A stretch of 64,000 nucleotides of DNA. Origin: Hemileia vastatrix. Taxonomy: Eukaryota; Basidiomycota; Pucciniomycetes; Pucciniales; Zaghouaniaceae. The position numbers were made by a program, and so were the translations under genes. The notes under the pieces are model-generated. The model had not been told where the DNA came from. It saw nothing but the letters and a program-made list of their open reading frames with translations, and did no database searches. The DNA lies in NCBI GenBank assembly GCA_030280995.1, contig JASXTE010000015.1, positions 1,568,501-1,632,500 of the forward strand. Direction: 5' to 3'. The first letter of the stretch is position 1, and each line of letters begins with the position of its first letter. Of this stretch, positions 43,926 to 55,175 are shown piece by piece.

Positions 43926-45437
43926 ATGACTGATCAAAGTGGTTTTACTGCACGTGAAGAAGAACTAGACTTAATTGATTATGATGAGCCTACTTCTGTA
44001 AGTTCTCCTTTAACAAGAAGAACTTCTCAAACTAATAAATCCTTGCCCCAAACAGGATGTGGAAATGGAAGAAGTAGAAATCCTAGTGGACAATACTCAG
44101 GATCAGAAACCCAAGACAAACCCACCAGAAGAGCTTCCAAGAGGCTTCAAGATAAAAAAGATGCCGTTGTCCCAGCAGATAAAGAATCTGTCAACCCACA
44201 TAAAGGAGTTAAAGACAGACAGCTTAAAACTAAAGGTAAGGGTAGATGCCTTGGAAGAATTGGAGAAAAGAAAAAATACTTCTCTCCAAGAGAAAAGGAA
44301 ACCTCTTCCTCCCAGGGATCAACAACAATTGGCTCCCCAATCCCAAGAGATGGTAGAAGTGTCCAAGTGGCAGTGGGACTGGCTCAACACTCAGTGGGAC
44401 TACTTGGCTCAAAACCAGCATCAGTTACCTCAGGTAGGTCCATCAAGGCCCACCCAGACCATTCCCACTCCTCCCCACCCTTATCAAGGAGGCAAAAGAA
44501 GAAGGAAGCCCAATATGGTGATACCCAGCAAACCCTGGTACGTCCCTCTATTGATTCTCAAGTGCCTTTTCTTGTGGCTGACTCTGTTCCTTCAGGTAAA
44601 TCTGGAAGGCAAGATGAAACCTTGAGACCTATAGAGGCTGGGAATAGTAGACAGTTATCTCATGTATCCAATCCATTACTTTTAATTGCTACCTCAATGA
44701 TTAATCCTGATATGGCTGTGATTGATGAAACTCTTGACCCTGAGTTCTATGAGAGTCTGGAAAGTTACTCAGTTGCCTTATTGAGAAACACTCCGGATGT
44801 AGCAAGAATTAATGATGAGCACTTGAGAGATATTATTGCCAAGCAAAATCATATAATGAACAATATGCAATTGACTCAGAGATATAATAGCTTGTTAACT
44901 GATCAGGGTTATCAAGCATTAAAAAGTGAAGCACAGAGAGTCTCTGATGAATTGTCTCATTACAAAGCAACACATGAAAAGAAAATTGCTTTATGGAAAA
45001 ATATAAAAAATGATTTGTCTAAACTAAAAGATACTGTATCTGCCTGTTTCCAGGAGGTAGAGATAGATAAGATAAATCTGAAAAGATTGAGTGACCAGTT
45101 GTCATCTTTTCAACATAAAAATCAATTATCTTTTGCAACTGTCAATGAAAGTTTATCTAGTCTTCCAAGAATGAAAACAAGACTAACAACCATTGAAGAA
45201 ACATTGAATTCATTGTTAAATGACCAAAAATATTCTGACAATTCTGTGAAGGAACATATAGTGCAGGATTCTCAACCAGTACCTGTGGCTAGTTCATCTA
45301 CAATAAAAATTGATCCAGAAATACCTGTTGATAACACTGAGTTTCCATCAAAAACTGATGATGCACCAAGATCTGCAACAGAAGGATTAAACAATGAGAT
45401 TTCAGCACAATTAGAGAAATTACAGCTGCTTCTTGCT
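43926..45437 (+). CDS. Element E gag N-terminal region, ends at in-frame UAG
   Basis: ATG at 43926 (MTDQSGFTAREEELDLIDYD). 504 codons: acidic start, long Ser/Lys/Arg-rich disordered stretch, then from about residue 255 a predicted helical/coiled-coil region (YSVALLRNTPDVARINDEHL onward). The frame meets UAG at 45438-45440 and continues open for 1500 more codons. No ATG follows until well inside the capsid, so the downstream part depends on read-through of this stop, or the stop is a recent mutation. Residues about 45-230 overlap another open frame (44059-44625). Confidence 0.75.
44059..44625 (+). CDS. Overlapping +1-frame ORF inside element E gag (188 aa)
   Basis: Begins ATG (MEMEEVEILVDNTQDQKPKT). 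It encodes a heptad-like stretch LSTHIKELKTDSLKLKVRVD followed by ALEELEKRKN, a Gln/Trp-rich part (EVSKWQWDWLNTQWDYLAQN) and a hydrophobic end. It looks at least as protein-like as the main gag frame over the same bases, whose product there is low-complexity. Either both frames are used or gag has suffered two compensating frameshifts and this is the ancestral frame. Confidence 0.4.
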   Translation: MEMEEVEILVDNTQDQKPKTNPPEELPRGFKIKKMPLSQQIKNLSTHIKELKTDSLKLKVRVDALEELEKRKNTSLQEKRKPLPPRDQQQLAPQSQEMVEVSKWQWDWLNTQWDYLAQNQHQLPQVGPSRPTQTIPTPPHPYQGGKRRRKPNMVIPSKPWYVPLLILKCLFLWLTLFLQVNLEGKMKP

Positions 45438-45440
45438 TAG

Positions 45441-48400
45441 AAACAAGCTAGTACTAAGGAGACTCCTTCAAATCAAAAGAATTGGCCAAAACTTGACCAG
45501 TACCCAACATTTGATGGTGATTCCTCCTCTGATTGGCAACAATTTATTTGCAGAATTGATAATTTAAAAAATTCTTACAAACTCCCAGATGAGGAAATTG
45601 TGTCCAAATTAATTTCTTTGTTCACTAATGTTGCCCTGATGTGGTATGAATCTGTTCTCCTGGATGGGAATGACTACTCATGGGAGGATTGGAAGAAATT
45701 AATTAAAGCACAATTTGGTGGCTCCAAGTTCAGAATGGCTCAACAGAGGCAGTATGAGGAAACTAGATATAGCTCTTCTACTGATAAACCTATTGAGTTT
45801 TTAATGAAACTTGTAAAAATCTTAAGGGCAATGGACCCAAATATGGAGTTTGATTTATGGAAGGACAGGATCCTCTATAAATTACCAATGTCTCTGAGAG
45901 ACTTGATTGTGGCTAGGACTGAGTTCTCCAAAGAACCCTCTTCTTTCATTAATACTTGCAATGAGATACTTCTAAACAATAAGTATGATGCAAGAAGATT
46001 CATTCCTAGGACCCCTTTGGAGAAACCCTCCACTTACCAACAAAAACCTCTGGAAAAGGTTGGTAAACCTTCTGCCCCTGTTGCACCAAAGAAGTATGCA
46101 ACAAACACTTGCTTCAAGTGCGACAAGCCTTGGCAGAAAGGCCATGTTTGTGACAAGAAGATAAATCTTGTGGAACAAACAGAGGAGCATGCTGATGACA
46201 CAGTGGCACTGGATGATACATCAAGTGATTGTGCCAGCAATATTTCATATGAATCTCAACAAGAAATCTTGATGCTGGAAGAAGATATTCATTATTTAAA
46301 TACTATTGACGTTGATAATAATGATTTATCTACAGTTGAGGATGCTGAGATCATCAAGAACATTGAGGATAACTCAATTGTTATTGCCCCTCTTAATGCA
46401 CCAGTCTTGATTAATGGAACCAGCATTGAAGTTGTTCTGGATTCTGGAGCTGGAGGAAGTGTAGTATCTGAAAGAGCACTTGCCTCAGTAGATCAAGACT
46501 ATAAATCTAAACTGTTGCCTATCATTTCTGAAAATTGGAGAGGGTATGGCTCTGTTTTGTCCCCCATTGGTAAATACAAAGCCACAGTGTTTTTTAAATA
46601 TAACCATGGTTTTGTAAGAGCTATTTGTGATTTTGTTGTCATGAAAAATGATAACTTGAGCAATTGGTTTATTGTAGGGAATGATATTTTAACCAAGTAT
46701 GGCATAAAATTGGATCCTTCAAACCAATGTTTCACAATGGGGCTGAATGGGAAGAGAAAATTTAAAATTTCCTCCCCTAAAAAATTATTAAAACCAGAAT
46801 TGAACACATGTAATTCTGTGGTTCAATATAAAGGAAGATCTACAAAGGAAATGCATGCCCTTATGTCTGAAATTGACAATGCCTCTTTTGGAGAACAACT
46901 TTCTGGTGAGGATAAAGATTCCATCATTAACTTGATAAAATCTTTTCCTATGGCCTTTGCTCATGGGTCACATGAACTGGGATTAGTTAAAGAGGAAATG
47001 AAACTTTCATTGTCCTGCCCATTAACTGATATACCACCTAGTTTAAAGAAGAAGCCTTATCCTGCTTCTCCCACAAAGAGAAAAGATATTGAAGATAATA
47101 TCTCTACCCTTTTAAAAATGAATATTATTGAAAAGGTAGTTGAAACACCTAAATATTGTGTTATCTCACCTGTCCTAATTTCTTATGAGAAAGATAAAGC
47201 CAGGTTATGTGGTGATTATAGAGCACTAAATACTTATACTGTTGATGATATCTATCCTTTACCTAGAATCAGCTCTATACATGCTACTTTACAGGGTGCT
47301 AAATATATCAGCTGTTTGGATGGTAATAAGGGATATCACCAGGTACCTGTTGAGAAAAATTCTCAGAACTTTCTGATGATTGCCACTCATATGGGTATTT
47401 ATAAGTATATTAGGATGCCTTTTGGCCCTAAAAATGCCCCTTCAGTTTTCCAAAAAGTAATGGATAACACATTCCATCAAGAGATAATTGAAGGTTGGCT
47501 GATGGTTTATATTGATGATATCATTATTTTCTCAAAAACATTTGAGGACCATCTTAAACACCTGTGTAAATTATTCCAGAAAATGGACGAAATAAATATG
47601 ACACTTGCTTTGAAGAAATGTAAATTTGGTTTCCATTCTTTAAAAGTTCTTGGCCATGTTGTTTCAGGCTTACAGATATGTGTTGACCAGAACAAAGTGG
47701 CAGCCATACAACAGGTGAAAGCTCCTACAACAGTAAGAGAGCTCCAAAGTTTTTTGGGAATGTGTGGATACTATAGACAGTATATTAAAAATTACCAAGT
47801 CATAGCTTTACCCCTTACCCAATTAACTAGAAAGGATGTTGCTTTTGTCTGGAATAGTGAAAGACAAAGAGCCTTTGACACTATGAAACACTGTTTGATG
47901 TCAGCACCAATTCTTGCTTTACCTGACTTTGATCAACCATTTGTTTTGTACACTGATGCCAGTTTCATTGGTCTTGGTGCTGCCCTCCATCAAAAACAAG
48001 TGATAAATGATAAAGTTTCAGAAGTAGTAATTTGTTATATTTCAAGAACCTTGAGAAATAGTGAATTGAAATATGGTGCTACTCAATTAGAGTGTTTAGC
48101 TGTAGTATGGGCTCTAGAAAAGCTTCATTACTACCTAGATGACCAGAAATTTGAACTTGTCACTGACTGCAGTGCAGTTAAATCCCTTTTAAACTTGAAA
48201 ACACCTAATAGACATATGTTTAGATGGCAGCTGGCTGTTCAAGAGTACAGAGGGAGAATGACAATTATTCACAGAGCTGGTATTGGTCACTCAAATGTGG
48301 ATATGTTATCAAGGTTACCCTTACCAAATGATGACTCAAATCCTGCATATGATCCTGAGGATGAAATTATCCATATCCATGGGATATATGTGGTTGATAT

Positions 48401-49949
48401 GGAGGAAGAGCTATTACAGCTTATTCTGGAATCATATGATAAGGATACTGACTTGAAAAAGTTATGCACCATATTAAATGATCCAAAGAATGCTTCAATA
48501 CAAGCATTAATTAAAACCCTCCCACCAAAGTACCAAAAAGGTTTGGAAAAAGGAAAATTTTCAATTGATGAAGGATATCTATATTATAGAAGAAAGTTGA
48601 GTAATGTTATTGTTATTCCTCCTTCTATGAAAGAAATCATCTTGAAAATTTGTCATGATGACATATTGGCTGGACATTTTGATCTTGACAAAACAATGAT
48701 CAGAATTAAGAACACTGCTTGGTGGGCTAATATGTCTGAAGACACAAAATTATATGTTGAATCCTGTGATTCATGCCAAAAATCAAAAAGATTAACTGGT
48801 AAAAGAGCAGGATTAATGCAACATATTGAACCTCCTGATGCCCCATGGCAAATAATAAACATGGATTTTGTAACAGGATTACCTATTGCTGGTAAAGACA
48901 GTTATAACTCTTGTTGGGTTATTGTGGACAGATTCACAAAAATGTGTAAATTTATCCCTACCCACAAGGATGTTTCCACTAAAGAATTAGCTTTCTTATG
49001 GTGGTCTCATATGTTTAATACTGCTGGTTTTCCTAAAGCCATAATCTCTGACAGAGACCCTAAATTTACTTCTGAATTCTGGATGTCTCTGATGGATGTT
49101 TGTGGTTGTGATCTGAAACTTTCTACTGCCCATCACCCTCAGACTGATGGTTTAGCTGAAAGAATGATTCAGACTTTAGAGGACATGATAAGAAGATATT
49201 GTGCCTTTGGCCTTGAGTATAAAGATAATGACAGATTCACTCATGATTGGGTTACCTTACTTCCTGGGTTAGAATTTGCTTATAATAGCACTGTTCATTC
49301 TGTTACTCAAAGAAAGCCTTTTGAGCTCTGGCTTGGATATGTTCCTAATACTCCTGCCCAAATTCTCAATAACAAAATACCTAAATTGGATATACATCCT
49401 GGTGTAAAATCTTTTCTTCAAATGCAACAACTATGCAGAAATCATGCTCAAAAATGTATTGAAAAATCATTTGAATATGAGAAGAAAAGATGGGACAAAT
49501 CCCATAAAGAATACACTTTTAAAAAGGGTGATGAAGTGTTGATTTCTACAGTCCACTTCAACTTACAAGGTAATAACAAATTAAAAGATCCATTTGTTGG
49601 TCCTTTTGTTGTCAGAAGAATGATTGGAGATAATGCAGTTGAAGTTATTCTGTATTCCCCATATGACAGAAAACATCCTGTTTTTCCAATATCTCTTTTG
49701 AAACCTTACACATCCAATAGTGATTTATTTCCAAAAAGGAGGGGTAGACCAAAGAAAACCCCAAATGAAATCACTGAGACAGCAGAAATTGAAAAAATAT
49801 TAAATGACAGAATAGTCACTGCTGAGAAAGGTACAGAATACTTATTGAGATTCAAGAATAAATCATCTGAATATGATTCTTGGATACCTGGGAAGGAGAT
49901 ATCTAATCTTCCTACTCTACTAAAAAAGTATAAGAAGAAAAAATCATAG
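45441..49949 (+). CDS. Element E gag-pol polyprotein (capsid to chromodomain)
   Basis: Same frame as the gag N-terminus, 1502 codons to TAG-free stop at 49947. Capsid-like WPKLDQYPTFDGDSSSDWQQ; zinc knuckle CFKCDKPWQKGHVC (about 46107); aspartic protease VVLDSGAGGSVVS (about 46430); RT with MPFGPKNAPSVFQKVMDNTF and catalytic VYIDDIIIFS (about 47505); RNase H VLYTDASFIGLGAALHQ (about 47945); integrase zinc region HDDILAGHF..CDSCQKS (about 48655-48785), core residues in MDFVTGLPIAGKDSYN, ISDRDPKFTSEFW and HPQTDGLAERMIQTLEDM; C-terminal chromodomain from about 49780 (TEYLLRFKNKSSEYDSWIPG), which in such elements guides integration to marked chromatin. All key residues are present, so this may be an active or recently active copy. 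Confidence 0.93.
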   Translation, partial: KQASTKETPSNQKNWPKLDQYPTFDGDSSSDWQQFICRIDNLKNSYKLPDEEIVSKLISLFTNVALMWYESVLLDGNDYSWEDWKKLIKAQFGGSKFRMAQQRQYEETRYSSSTDKPIEFLMKLVKILRAMDPNMEFDLWKDRILYKLPMSLRDLIVARTEFSKEPSSFINTCNEILLNNKYDARRFIPRTPLEKPSTYQQKPLEKVGKPSAPVAPKKYATNTCFKCDKPWQKGHVCDKKINLVEQTEEHADDTVALDDTSSDCASNISYESQQEILMLEEDIHYLNTIDVDNNDLSTVEDAEIIKNIEDNSIVIAPLNAPVLINGTSIEVVLDSGAGGSVVSERALASVDQDYKSKLLPIISENWRGYGSVLSPIGKYKATVFFKYNHGFVRAICDFVVMKNDNLSNWFIVGNDILTKYGIKLDPSNQCFTMGLNGKRKFKISSPKKLLKPELNTCNSVVQYKGRSTKEMHALMSEIDNASFGEQLSGEDKDSIINLIKSFPMAFAHGSHELGLVKEEMKLSLSCPLTDIPPSLKKKPYPASPTKRKDIEDNISTLLKMNIIEKVVETPKYCVISPVLISYEKDKARLCGDYRALNTYTVDDIYPLPRISSIHATLQGAKYISCLDGNKGYHQVPVEKNSQNFLMIATHMGIYKYIRMPFGPKNAPSVFQKVMDNTFHQEIIEGWLMVYIDDIIIFSKTFEDHLKHLCKLFQKMDEINMTLALKKCKFGFHSLKVLGHVVSGLQICVDQNKVAAIQQVKAPTTVRELQSFLGMCGYYRQYIKNYQVIALPLTQLTRKDVAFVWNSERQRAFDTMKHCLMSAPILALPDFDQPFVLYTDASFIGLGAALHQKQVINDKVSEVVICYISRTLRNSELKYGATQLECLAVVWALEKLHYYLDDQKFELVTDCSAVKSLLNLKTPNRHMFRWQLAVQEYRGRMTIIHRAGIGHSNVDMLSRLPLPNDDSNPAYDPEDEIIHIHGIYVVDMEEELLQLILESYDKDTDLKKLCTILNDPKNASIQALIKTLPPKYQKGLEKGKFSIDEGYLYYRRKLSNVIVIPPSMKEIILKICHDDILAGHFDLDKTMIRIKNTAWWANMSEDTKLYVESCDSCQKSKRLTGKRAGLMQHIEPPDAPWQIINMDFVTGLPIAGKDSYNSCWVIVDRFTKMCKFIPTHKDVSTKELAFLWWSHMFNTAGFPKAIISDRDPKFTSEFWMSLMDVCGCDLKLSTAHHPQTDGLAERMIQTLEDMIRRYCAFGLEYKDNDRFTHDWVTLLPGLEFAYNSTVHSVTQRKPFELWLGYVPNTPAQILNNKIPKLDIHPGVKSFLQMQQLCRNHAQKCIEKSFEYEKKRWDKSHKEYTFKKGDEVLISTVHFNLQGNNKLKDPFVGPFVVRRMIGDNAVEVILYSPYDRKHPVFPISLLKPYTSNSDLFPKRRGRPKKTPNEITETAEIEKILNDRIVTAEKGTEYLLRFKNKSSEYDSWIPGKEISNLPTLLKKYKKKKS

Positions 49950-49969
49950 CATTTTTTTTTATTATTTTT

Positions 49970-49984
49970 TTTAGAGTAAGGGAG
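49970..49984 (+). other. Polypurine tract of element E
   Basis: TTTAGAGTAAGGGAG directly before the 3' LTR start TGTCAGCC. Confidence 0.7.
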
Positions 49985-50805
49985 TGTCAGCCAGGCTACT
50001 AGACTTACCCAGTGAAATAAGTAATTATTTACTGGATGAAGCCGCACCTTATCATCTTTAATTATTATTTAATTATCATTTAGTTACATTAACATTAGTT
50101 ATAAATTAACTAGTAACAGAATGTTAAAATTAAATTAATTAATTAAATAAATAAGTAAAATTATAATTATAATTTTGTCCCTTATATTTTCTCTAACACG
50201 GTGCTCAATTGACAGGTTGGGAAAATAAAACTTTATATTTAAAAAATAAAATACAAAGATAAAATAAGATTTAAATATTCAAATAATATTAAATATATAC
50301 AAATAAATCAAATTTCTTATTTGGAATTGACATTTACAGTAAATATTAAAAATATTGATGTATTTCTGACATACTCTGTAAATACATCTTTTTTGACGCC
50401 TTCTTTTTAGAATAACTTTATTATTTGAAATACCTTTCTGGAATGTTCTTTTTCTCTCTTTTTTTCCCTACTGTTTTTAGAATTTGTTTTCCGTGCTTTG
50501 TCTCTCCTTTGCCTATAAAAGGCCTCTCTTTTTGTTGTCTTTTGATCATTCTATTTTACCAACTCATTTTATTACAACAATAACCAACTAAAAACTTATT
50601 CTTATATTCTATATTATTAGTATTTACAATAGCGTAATTCTAAAGTATAATTTATATTAATATTTTAAAACCTACCTCTTTTATTGAGTAAAAAATTCAA
50701 CTTGAATTTAGAAATACGTACAAATCTGTTGAGAACCCATTATAGCCTTTTAAATCCTTGTAGAACTACGTACCAAATCTTCTAGACAAAAAGTATACCT
50801 TGACA
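49985..50805 (+). repeat. 3' LTR of element E
   Basis: Same length as the 5' LTR; differences include CCGTGC versus CGGTGC and CCTCGTAG versus CCTTGTAG. Followed by the duplication ACAGC at 50806-50810. Confidence 0.95.
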
Positions 50806-50810
50806 ACAGC

Positions 50811-52315
50811 AATAATACATAAGTATCTGTTAATGCTTTATTTAATTTTTCTCCATATATCAATAATATATTAAACCGCCAGATATCCATAATTTATAAT
50901 TTTGAAAGGTATAGTTTCCTTAAACAAGAATCAACCATACCTCTACCATTAATAGAATTACAGGAGGCCAATACAATAAATTATTGATATGTGGAAAAAA
51001 ATTGATCACATACACATGTGGATACTATGATATTTTATTTTATTTAATTATTTAATATATAGTCATTGAGAATAATAAAAAGTTTAAAAATGAAATATTG
51101 AAAAAAAGATATTCTTACTTGAAATTTAAAAAAAATCCTTTGGTAGGAGTTGATTGATTGATAAATGGACGACAAATCTGTTAATTATAATTTTTAGGAA
51201 TAGATTATTGTAGAAAAATAAGTATCATTTTTATTGAATGAAAAAAATAAAAAGAGAAAGACAAACCAAAATAAAATTTGGATGCTAACCAAAAATTAGG
51301 TTTTTGATGATACTATGACAAGTTAGAGATCAAGCTGCCAAGAGTTAAAAACAATCATCAGTTTTATTTTTTTATTTTTTAAAGATATTAAAAAGGAGAG
51401 TAAAATACCAAAAATCCAAGTTAGTAATCTGTAAACAAGTTACTTTGGTGGCAAACCTAATGATTGAGAAAAATGGATTCCCTAAAAGTTGAACTTATAT
51501 TTAAAGTGAAATTAATATTTTTACTTAAGAAACAAGTATAAGGGACAAACCAAAATAAAAAACTCTTAAGTGAAACAGATGGAAAGCTAATTATTATAAT
51601 AACCTGTCTCTTCTAAGTTGAAGGAGAGAAGTAGAAAATTTGCCACTCAGATGAAAATTTGCTTACAGTTATGCGTATAGAAACATGGAAGTTACTGAAG
51701 CCGGTTGCATGGCATGCAGTGACTTTCATAAGGCGTATATGCAACAGGTTTTTACACAGCAATATATTGTACAAATGATGACTTAACATTTTCACATGCT
51801 TTTAATTAAAACTTACATATTGTTTTTACAGCTTATTTGTATAGGGTTTCACAAAGTATAATTCGAGGAACCAAAGCCTCGGATAGTTTCACACGGATGC
51901 AATTAATACTTACATTCACTTATTTTACAAAATCAATCCACTTATCCATATAATTTGTTCACATAAGGTTGGAAAACTAACCTTCAGATGTCATGGACCC
52001 ATTTTTTATCACTTATTATTTTTTTGCCACTAAGTTGACATTTGGCTACAAAAGAGTTAACATCCAAGTATGCATTTCTGAAAAAAAATCTACACACAAA
52101 ATCAGTATATACAGATATTTCAAACATTTTAAAACTGGGCATATAAGTTTTGGCATTTAAAAATATCCAATACCTCTTTTTTTGGCTTTGATTTTTTATT
52201 ATGCACATATACATTTCACACTGTCAAAAAACTAATAGCAAATGGCATGTAAAAGAGTAGAGCAAATTTAAATGTATATCAACTTTCATCTTATTTCTTA
52301 TTAATTCAAACCATC
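50811..52315. other. AT-rich interval right of element E
   Basis: Two short - strand ORFs (51613-51795, 51984-52214) have ordinary composition but no recognised family; the second (beginning MYMCIIKNQSQKKRYW) might be the remnant of an exon. No repeat units seen. Confidence 0.4.
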
Positions 52316-53735
52316 CAGGTTCGCCCTGACTGGTAGTTTATTTTTATAGTAGCCAATGTTCCTTTAAGCAACATTGGCTGCTCAAATCTCACCATCAAAC
52401 CTCCCAGCCAGTGTTATCTGGCTGGGAGATGCGAAAAACAGTTTGCAACCAAATTTGGTGCAAGCAACCTTGGTTGCTTTATTAAATGACTTTCAGCCAG
52501 TTTAAAACTGGCTGCAAGTCAATAATATAAAAAAAAAGCGAGCGAAGTTGCTGCATGCAACTTTGCTTGCTTTTAAACACAAAATCTTGCAGGCAGTTTT
52601 AAACTGCCTGCAAGATGTATTATAAAATTGGCCAAAGCCACTTTTAGTGGCTTTGGCCAATTTTTTATTTATTTATTAAACGCTGCCAGCTTAAAGCTGG
52701 TAGCAATTTTTTTTTATTTCAATCCTGAGCCACTTCCTGTGTCTTGGGTTCTTTTTTTTTATGTAATTATAAATTAATACCAGCCAGGCTCCCCCTGACT
52801 GGTAGTTTATGTTTTAAGCAGCCAATGTTAATTAAAGCAACATTGGCTGCTCAATCTCCTTAAAACCTCCCAGCGAGTGTTATCTGGCTGGGAGATGAAA
52901 AAAAAGTTATTGCAACCAAAGTTGCTTGTAGCGACTTTGGTTGCTTTAAAAAAAGACTTGCAGCCAGGTTTATACTGGCTGCAAGTCATTAATATTAAAA
53001 AAAAGTGAGAAAAGTTGCTGCATTCAACTTCGCTCGCTTTTAAACACCAAATCTTGCAGGCAGTTTTAAACTGCCTGCAAGATGTATTATAAAATTGGCC
53101 AACTTTATTTTTATTTTTTATTTAACGCTGCCAGCTTAAAGCTGGCAGCAAATTTTTTTTTTCAATCCTGAGTCACTTCCTGTGGTTTGGGTTCTTTTTT
53201 TTTTCTGTAATTATAAATTACTACCAGCCAGGCTCCCCCTGGCTTGTAGTTTATGTTTTAAGCAGGTAATTTTCATTAAGCAAATTGGCTGCTTAAACCT
53301 AACCAACAACCTCCCAGCCAGTGTTATCTGACTGGGGGGTGCAAAAATGAGCTTTCAACCAAAGTCGCTACAAGCGACTTTGATTGCTTTATAAATTGAC
53401 TTGCAGCCAGTTTATTCCTGGCTGCAAGTCAATAATGTAAAAAAAAGGTGAGCGAAGTTTCTACATGCAACTTCGCTCACTTTTAAACACAACATCTTGC
53501 AAGAAGTTTTAAACTGCCTTCAAGATGTATTATTAAATTGACCAAAGCCACTTTTAGTGGCTTTGGTCAATTTTTTTTATGTTACAATAAGTGCTGCCAG
53601 CTTACAAAGCTGGTAGCAAAATATTCTATTTTATTTTCAAACCAAAGTCACTTCCTGTGGCTCGGTTTATTTTTTTTATGCATTTTCAAACTACTACAAG
53701 CTAGGATCCATCTTTCTGGTAGTGTTATCTGACAT
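52316..53735. repeat. Three tandem units of consecutive hairpins
   Basis: Units begin near 52316, 52787 and 53220, with corresponding landmarks (CTCCCAGCCAG or CTCCCAGCGAG) at 52401, 52867 and 53311. Each unit is a string of about nine hairpins in fixed order: CCAATGTT/AACATTGG; CTCCCAGCCAG/CTGGCTGGGAG; GCAACCAA/TTGGTTGC; GACTTGCAGCCAG/CTGGCTGCAAGTC; a GCGAGCGAAGTT/AACTTYGCTYGC type; ATCTTGCAGGCAGTTT/AAACTGCCTGCAAGAT; AAATTGGCCAAAGCCAC/GTGGCTTTGGCCAATTT; GCTGCCAGCTT/AAGCTGGYAGC; a CAC-TTCC-TGTG type; and a boundary hairpin CTACCAGCCAGG/CCTGGCTTGTAG. Unit 2 lost half of the seventh hairpin. No coding potential. Nature unknown. Confidence 0.88.
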
Positions 53736-53976
53736 TTGAAATCTTGAAAAAAACATTATATGAAATAAAAAAAGCATATTCTTTGATATATTAAGGATTA
53801 TGAGTGGTAAAGGATTGATGAAGGGATTAATGGCTCAAAAATAAAATTGGACATTGCTGATAAGGAGAGTTCTAGAACAATAGAGATTATCTATGAGAAT
53901 GAGATGGGATGGAGTACATTAGGGCATCTCAAACTTGATCAAATACGCCACATAAACACACCACAAAAAAAGTACC

Positions 53977-54038
53977 AAACACACCATCAGAAAATGAAAT
54001 ACACCTGCTCTAAACAGGTGTATTTTGATGGTGTGTTT
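53977..54038. repeat. Large two-part hairpin near the left end of the 53.9-kb element
   Basis: AAACACACCATCA (53977-53989) pairs with TGATGGTGTGTTT (54026-54038), and inside it AAATACACCTG (53997-54007) with CAGGTGTATTT (54015-54025). Both stems are perfect; the only unpaired bases are GAAAATG and the loop CTCTAAA. Confidence 0.85.
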
Positions 54039-54944
54039 CACCTCAAACACACCTTCTTTTGGTAAAAAAAGCCATTAAAACACTTTTCTCCTTCATCTTG
54101 ATTAGTCAGAAATAGGTAAAGACAAGCCATCTCTTTAGATTCTTTTCCGCCTAATTCTTAAGGGCTTATTATTCAACATGTGAAAAACATGACTTCCCAC
54201 CACTTAAGCAGCCACTTCATCATACACTCACCCTTAGTCTTCATCACCATTCACTAATATTCCTCTTTCAGTCCATTGTAAAATAGAAATAACTGCTACC
54301 ACTCTAGCCCTGGATCTATTGGTTAACTCATATACCAACTCCAATGCTGAAATCGACTTGGCTTATATGTGTGACATGCTGAAGAATCACTATTTATATT
54401 CTAGAACACTTTCCATACAACACCAACCACAATTTAACCTTGAGGTTCTTTAAAGCATTCCTTAAATTAGCTTTAAACAGATATTTTGCACAACCTTGCC
54501 TGGATTTCTCTACTTGAACTGATATAATATCACTCAATTTTCAGAAATGATTCCTGTTGTTCATAAAGAGATCCTCCTATTCAAATCTGTGTTGCACTTT
54601 GTCATTTTAGTTCAAATTGAAATGATGGCACATTTACCCATCTTGAAAACCTCTTCCAGATCAGAGATGGAAATAAATATTTTGATTATAAAAAAATGCT
54701 TTGAATCTCTCTTATATACATTGCATGCATCTACTCTTGCTATTTTTTAGGATTCCAGTTAATTAAATGTTTTGTATTAAATTATAAGTAATGTTTTTCT
54801 CCATATCTACTTGACTAAAATTCATTCTGGATTTTTATTAATAATTTGGTTAAATATTGTTTTTCAACAGCTTCATTAACCAACCATTATGCACAAGATA
54901 CATAAATTAACAAATTTTATTTTTCTAAATCTAGAAATTTGACA

Positions 54945-55175
54945 AAACCCTCCCCTGCATTTCACTATATTAGGGGGTGGTGATCGCCATTTTTTTCATG
55001 TCAAAAATTTTTTTTATGTCTGAAAAAAAAATGGCAATACTTCATCCTGAATTTTACTGTGGGAGGGGGTGGAGATTGCCATTTTTTTCATGTTAAAAAA
55101 ATATTTATGTAAGGAAAAAAAATTTTACAATACCTCCACCTGAAAATTACTGTGGGAGGGGGTAAAGATTACCAA
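54945..55175. repeat. Tandem units of about 110 bp
   Basis: Two to three diverged copies around GGGGGTGG and GCCATTTTTTTCATGT, each followed by an A-rich run. Part of the inside of the 53.9-kb element. Confidence 0.6.

Larger units (their letters stand above)
42043..50805 (+). mobile_element. Ty3/Gypsy chromodomain retrotransposon E (complete, young)
   Basis: LTRs 42043-42863 and 49985-50805 (821 bp each) start TGTCAGCCAGG and end ACCTTGACA; perfect duplication ACAGC at 42038-42042 and 50806-50810. I count about five differences between the LTRs, so insertion is recent. Internal order: leader with hairpin repeats, gag start 43926, UAG at 45438, gag-pol frame to 49949, PPT, 3' LTR. Apart from the UAG the 1449-codon frame is intact, with all catalytic residues. 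It lies between the Tet-like relic and the hairpin array, inside no recognisable gene. Confidence 0.95.

Noticed and set aside
42043..50805. Endogenous virus with an envelope gene
   Set aside because: Between integrase/chromodomain and the 3' LTR there are only about 35 bases, so there is no room for an envelope gene.
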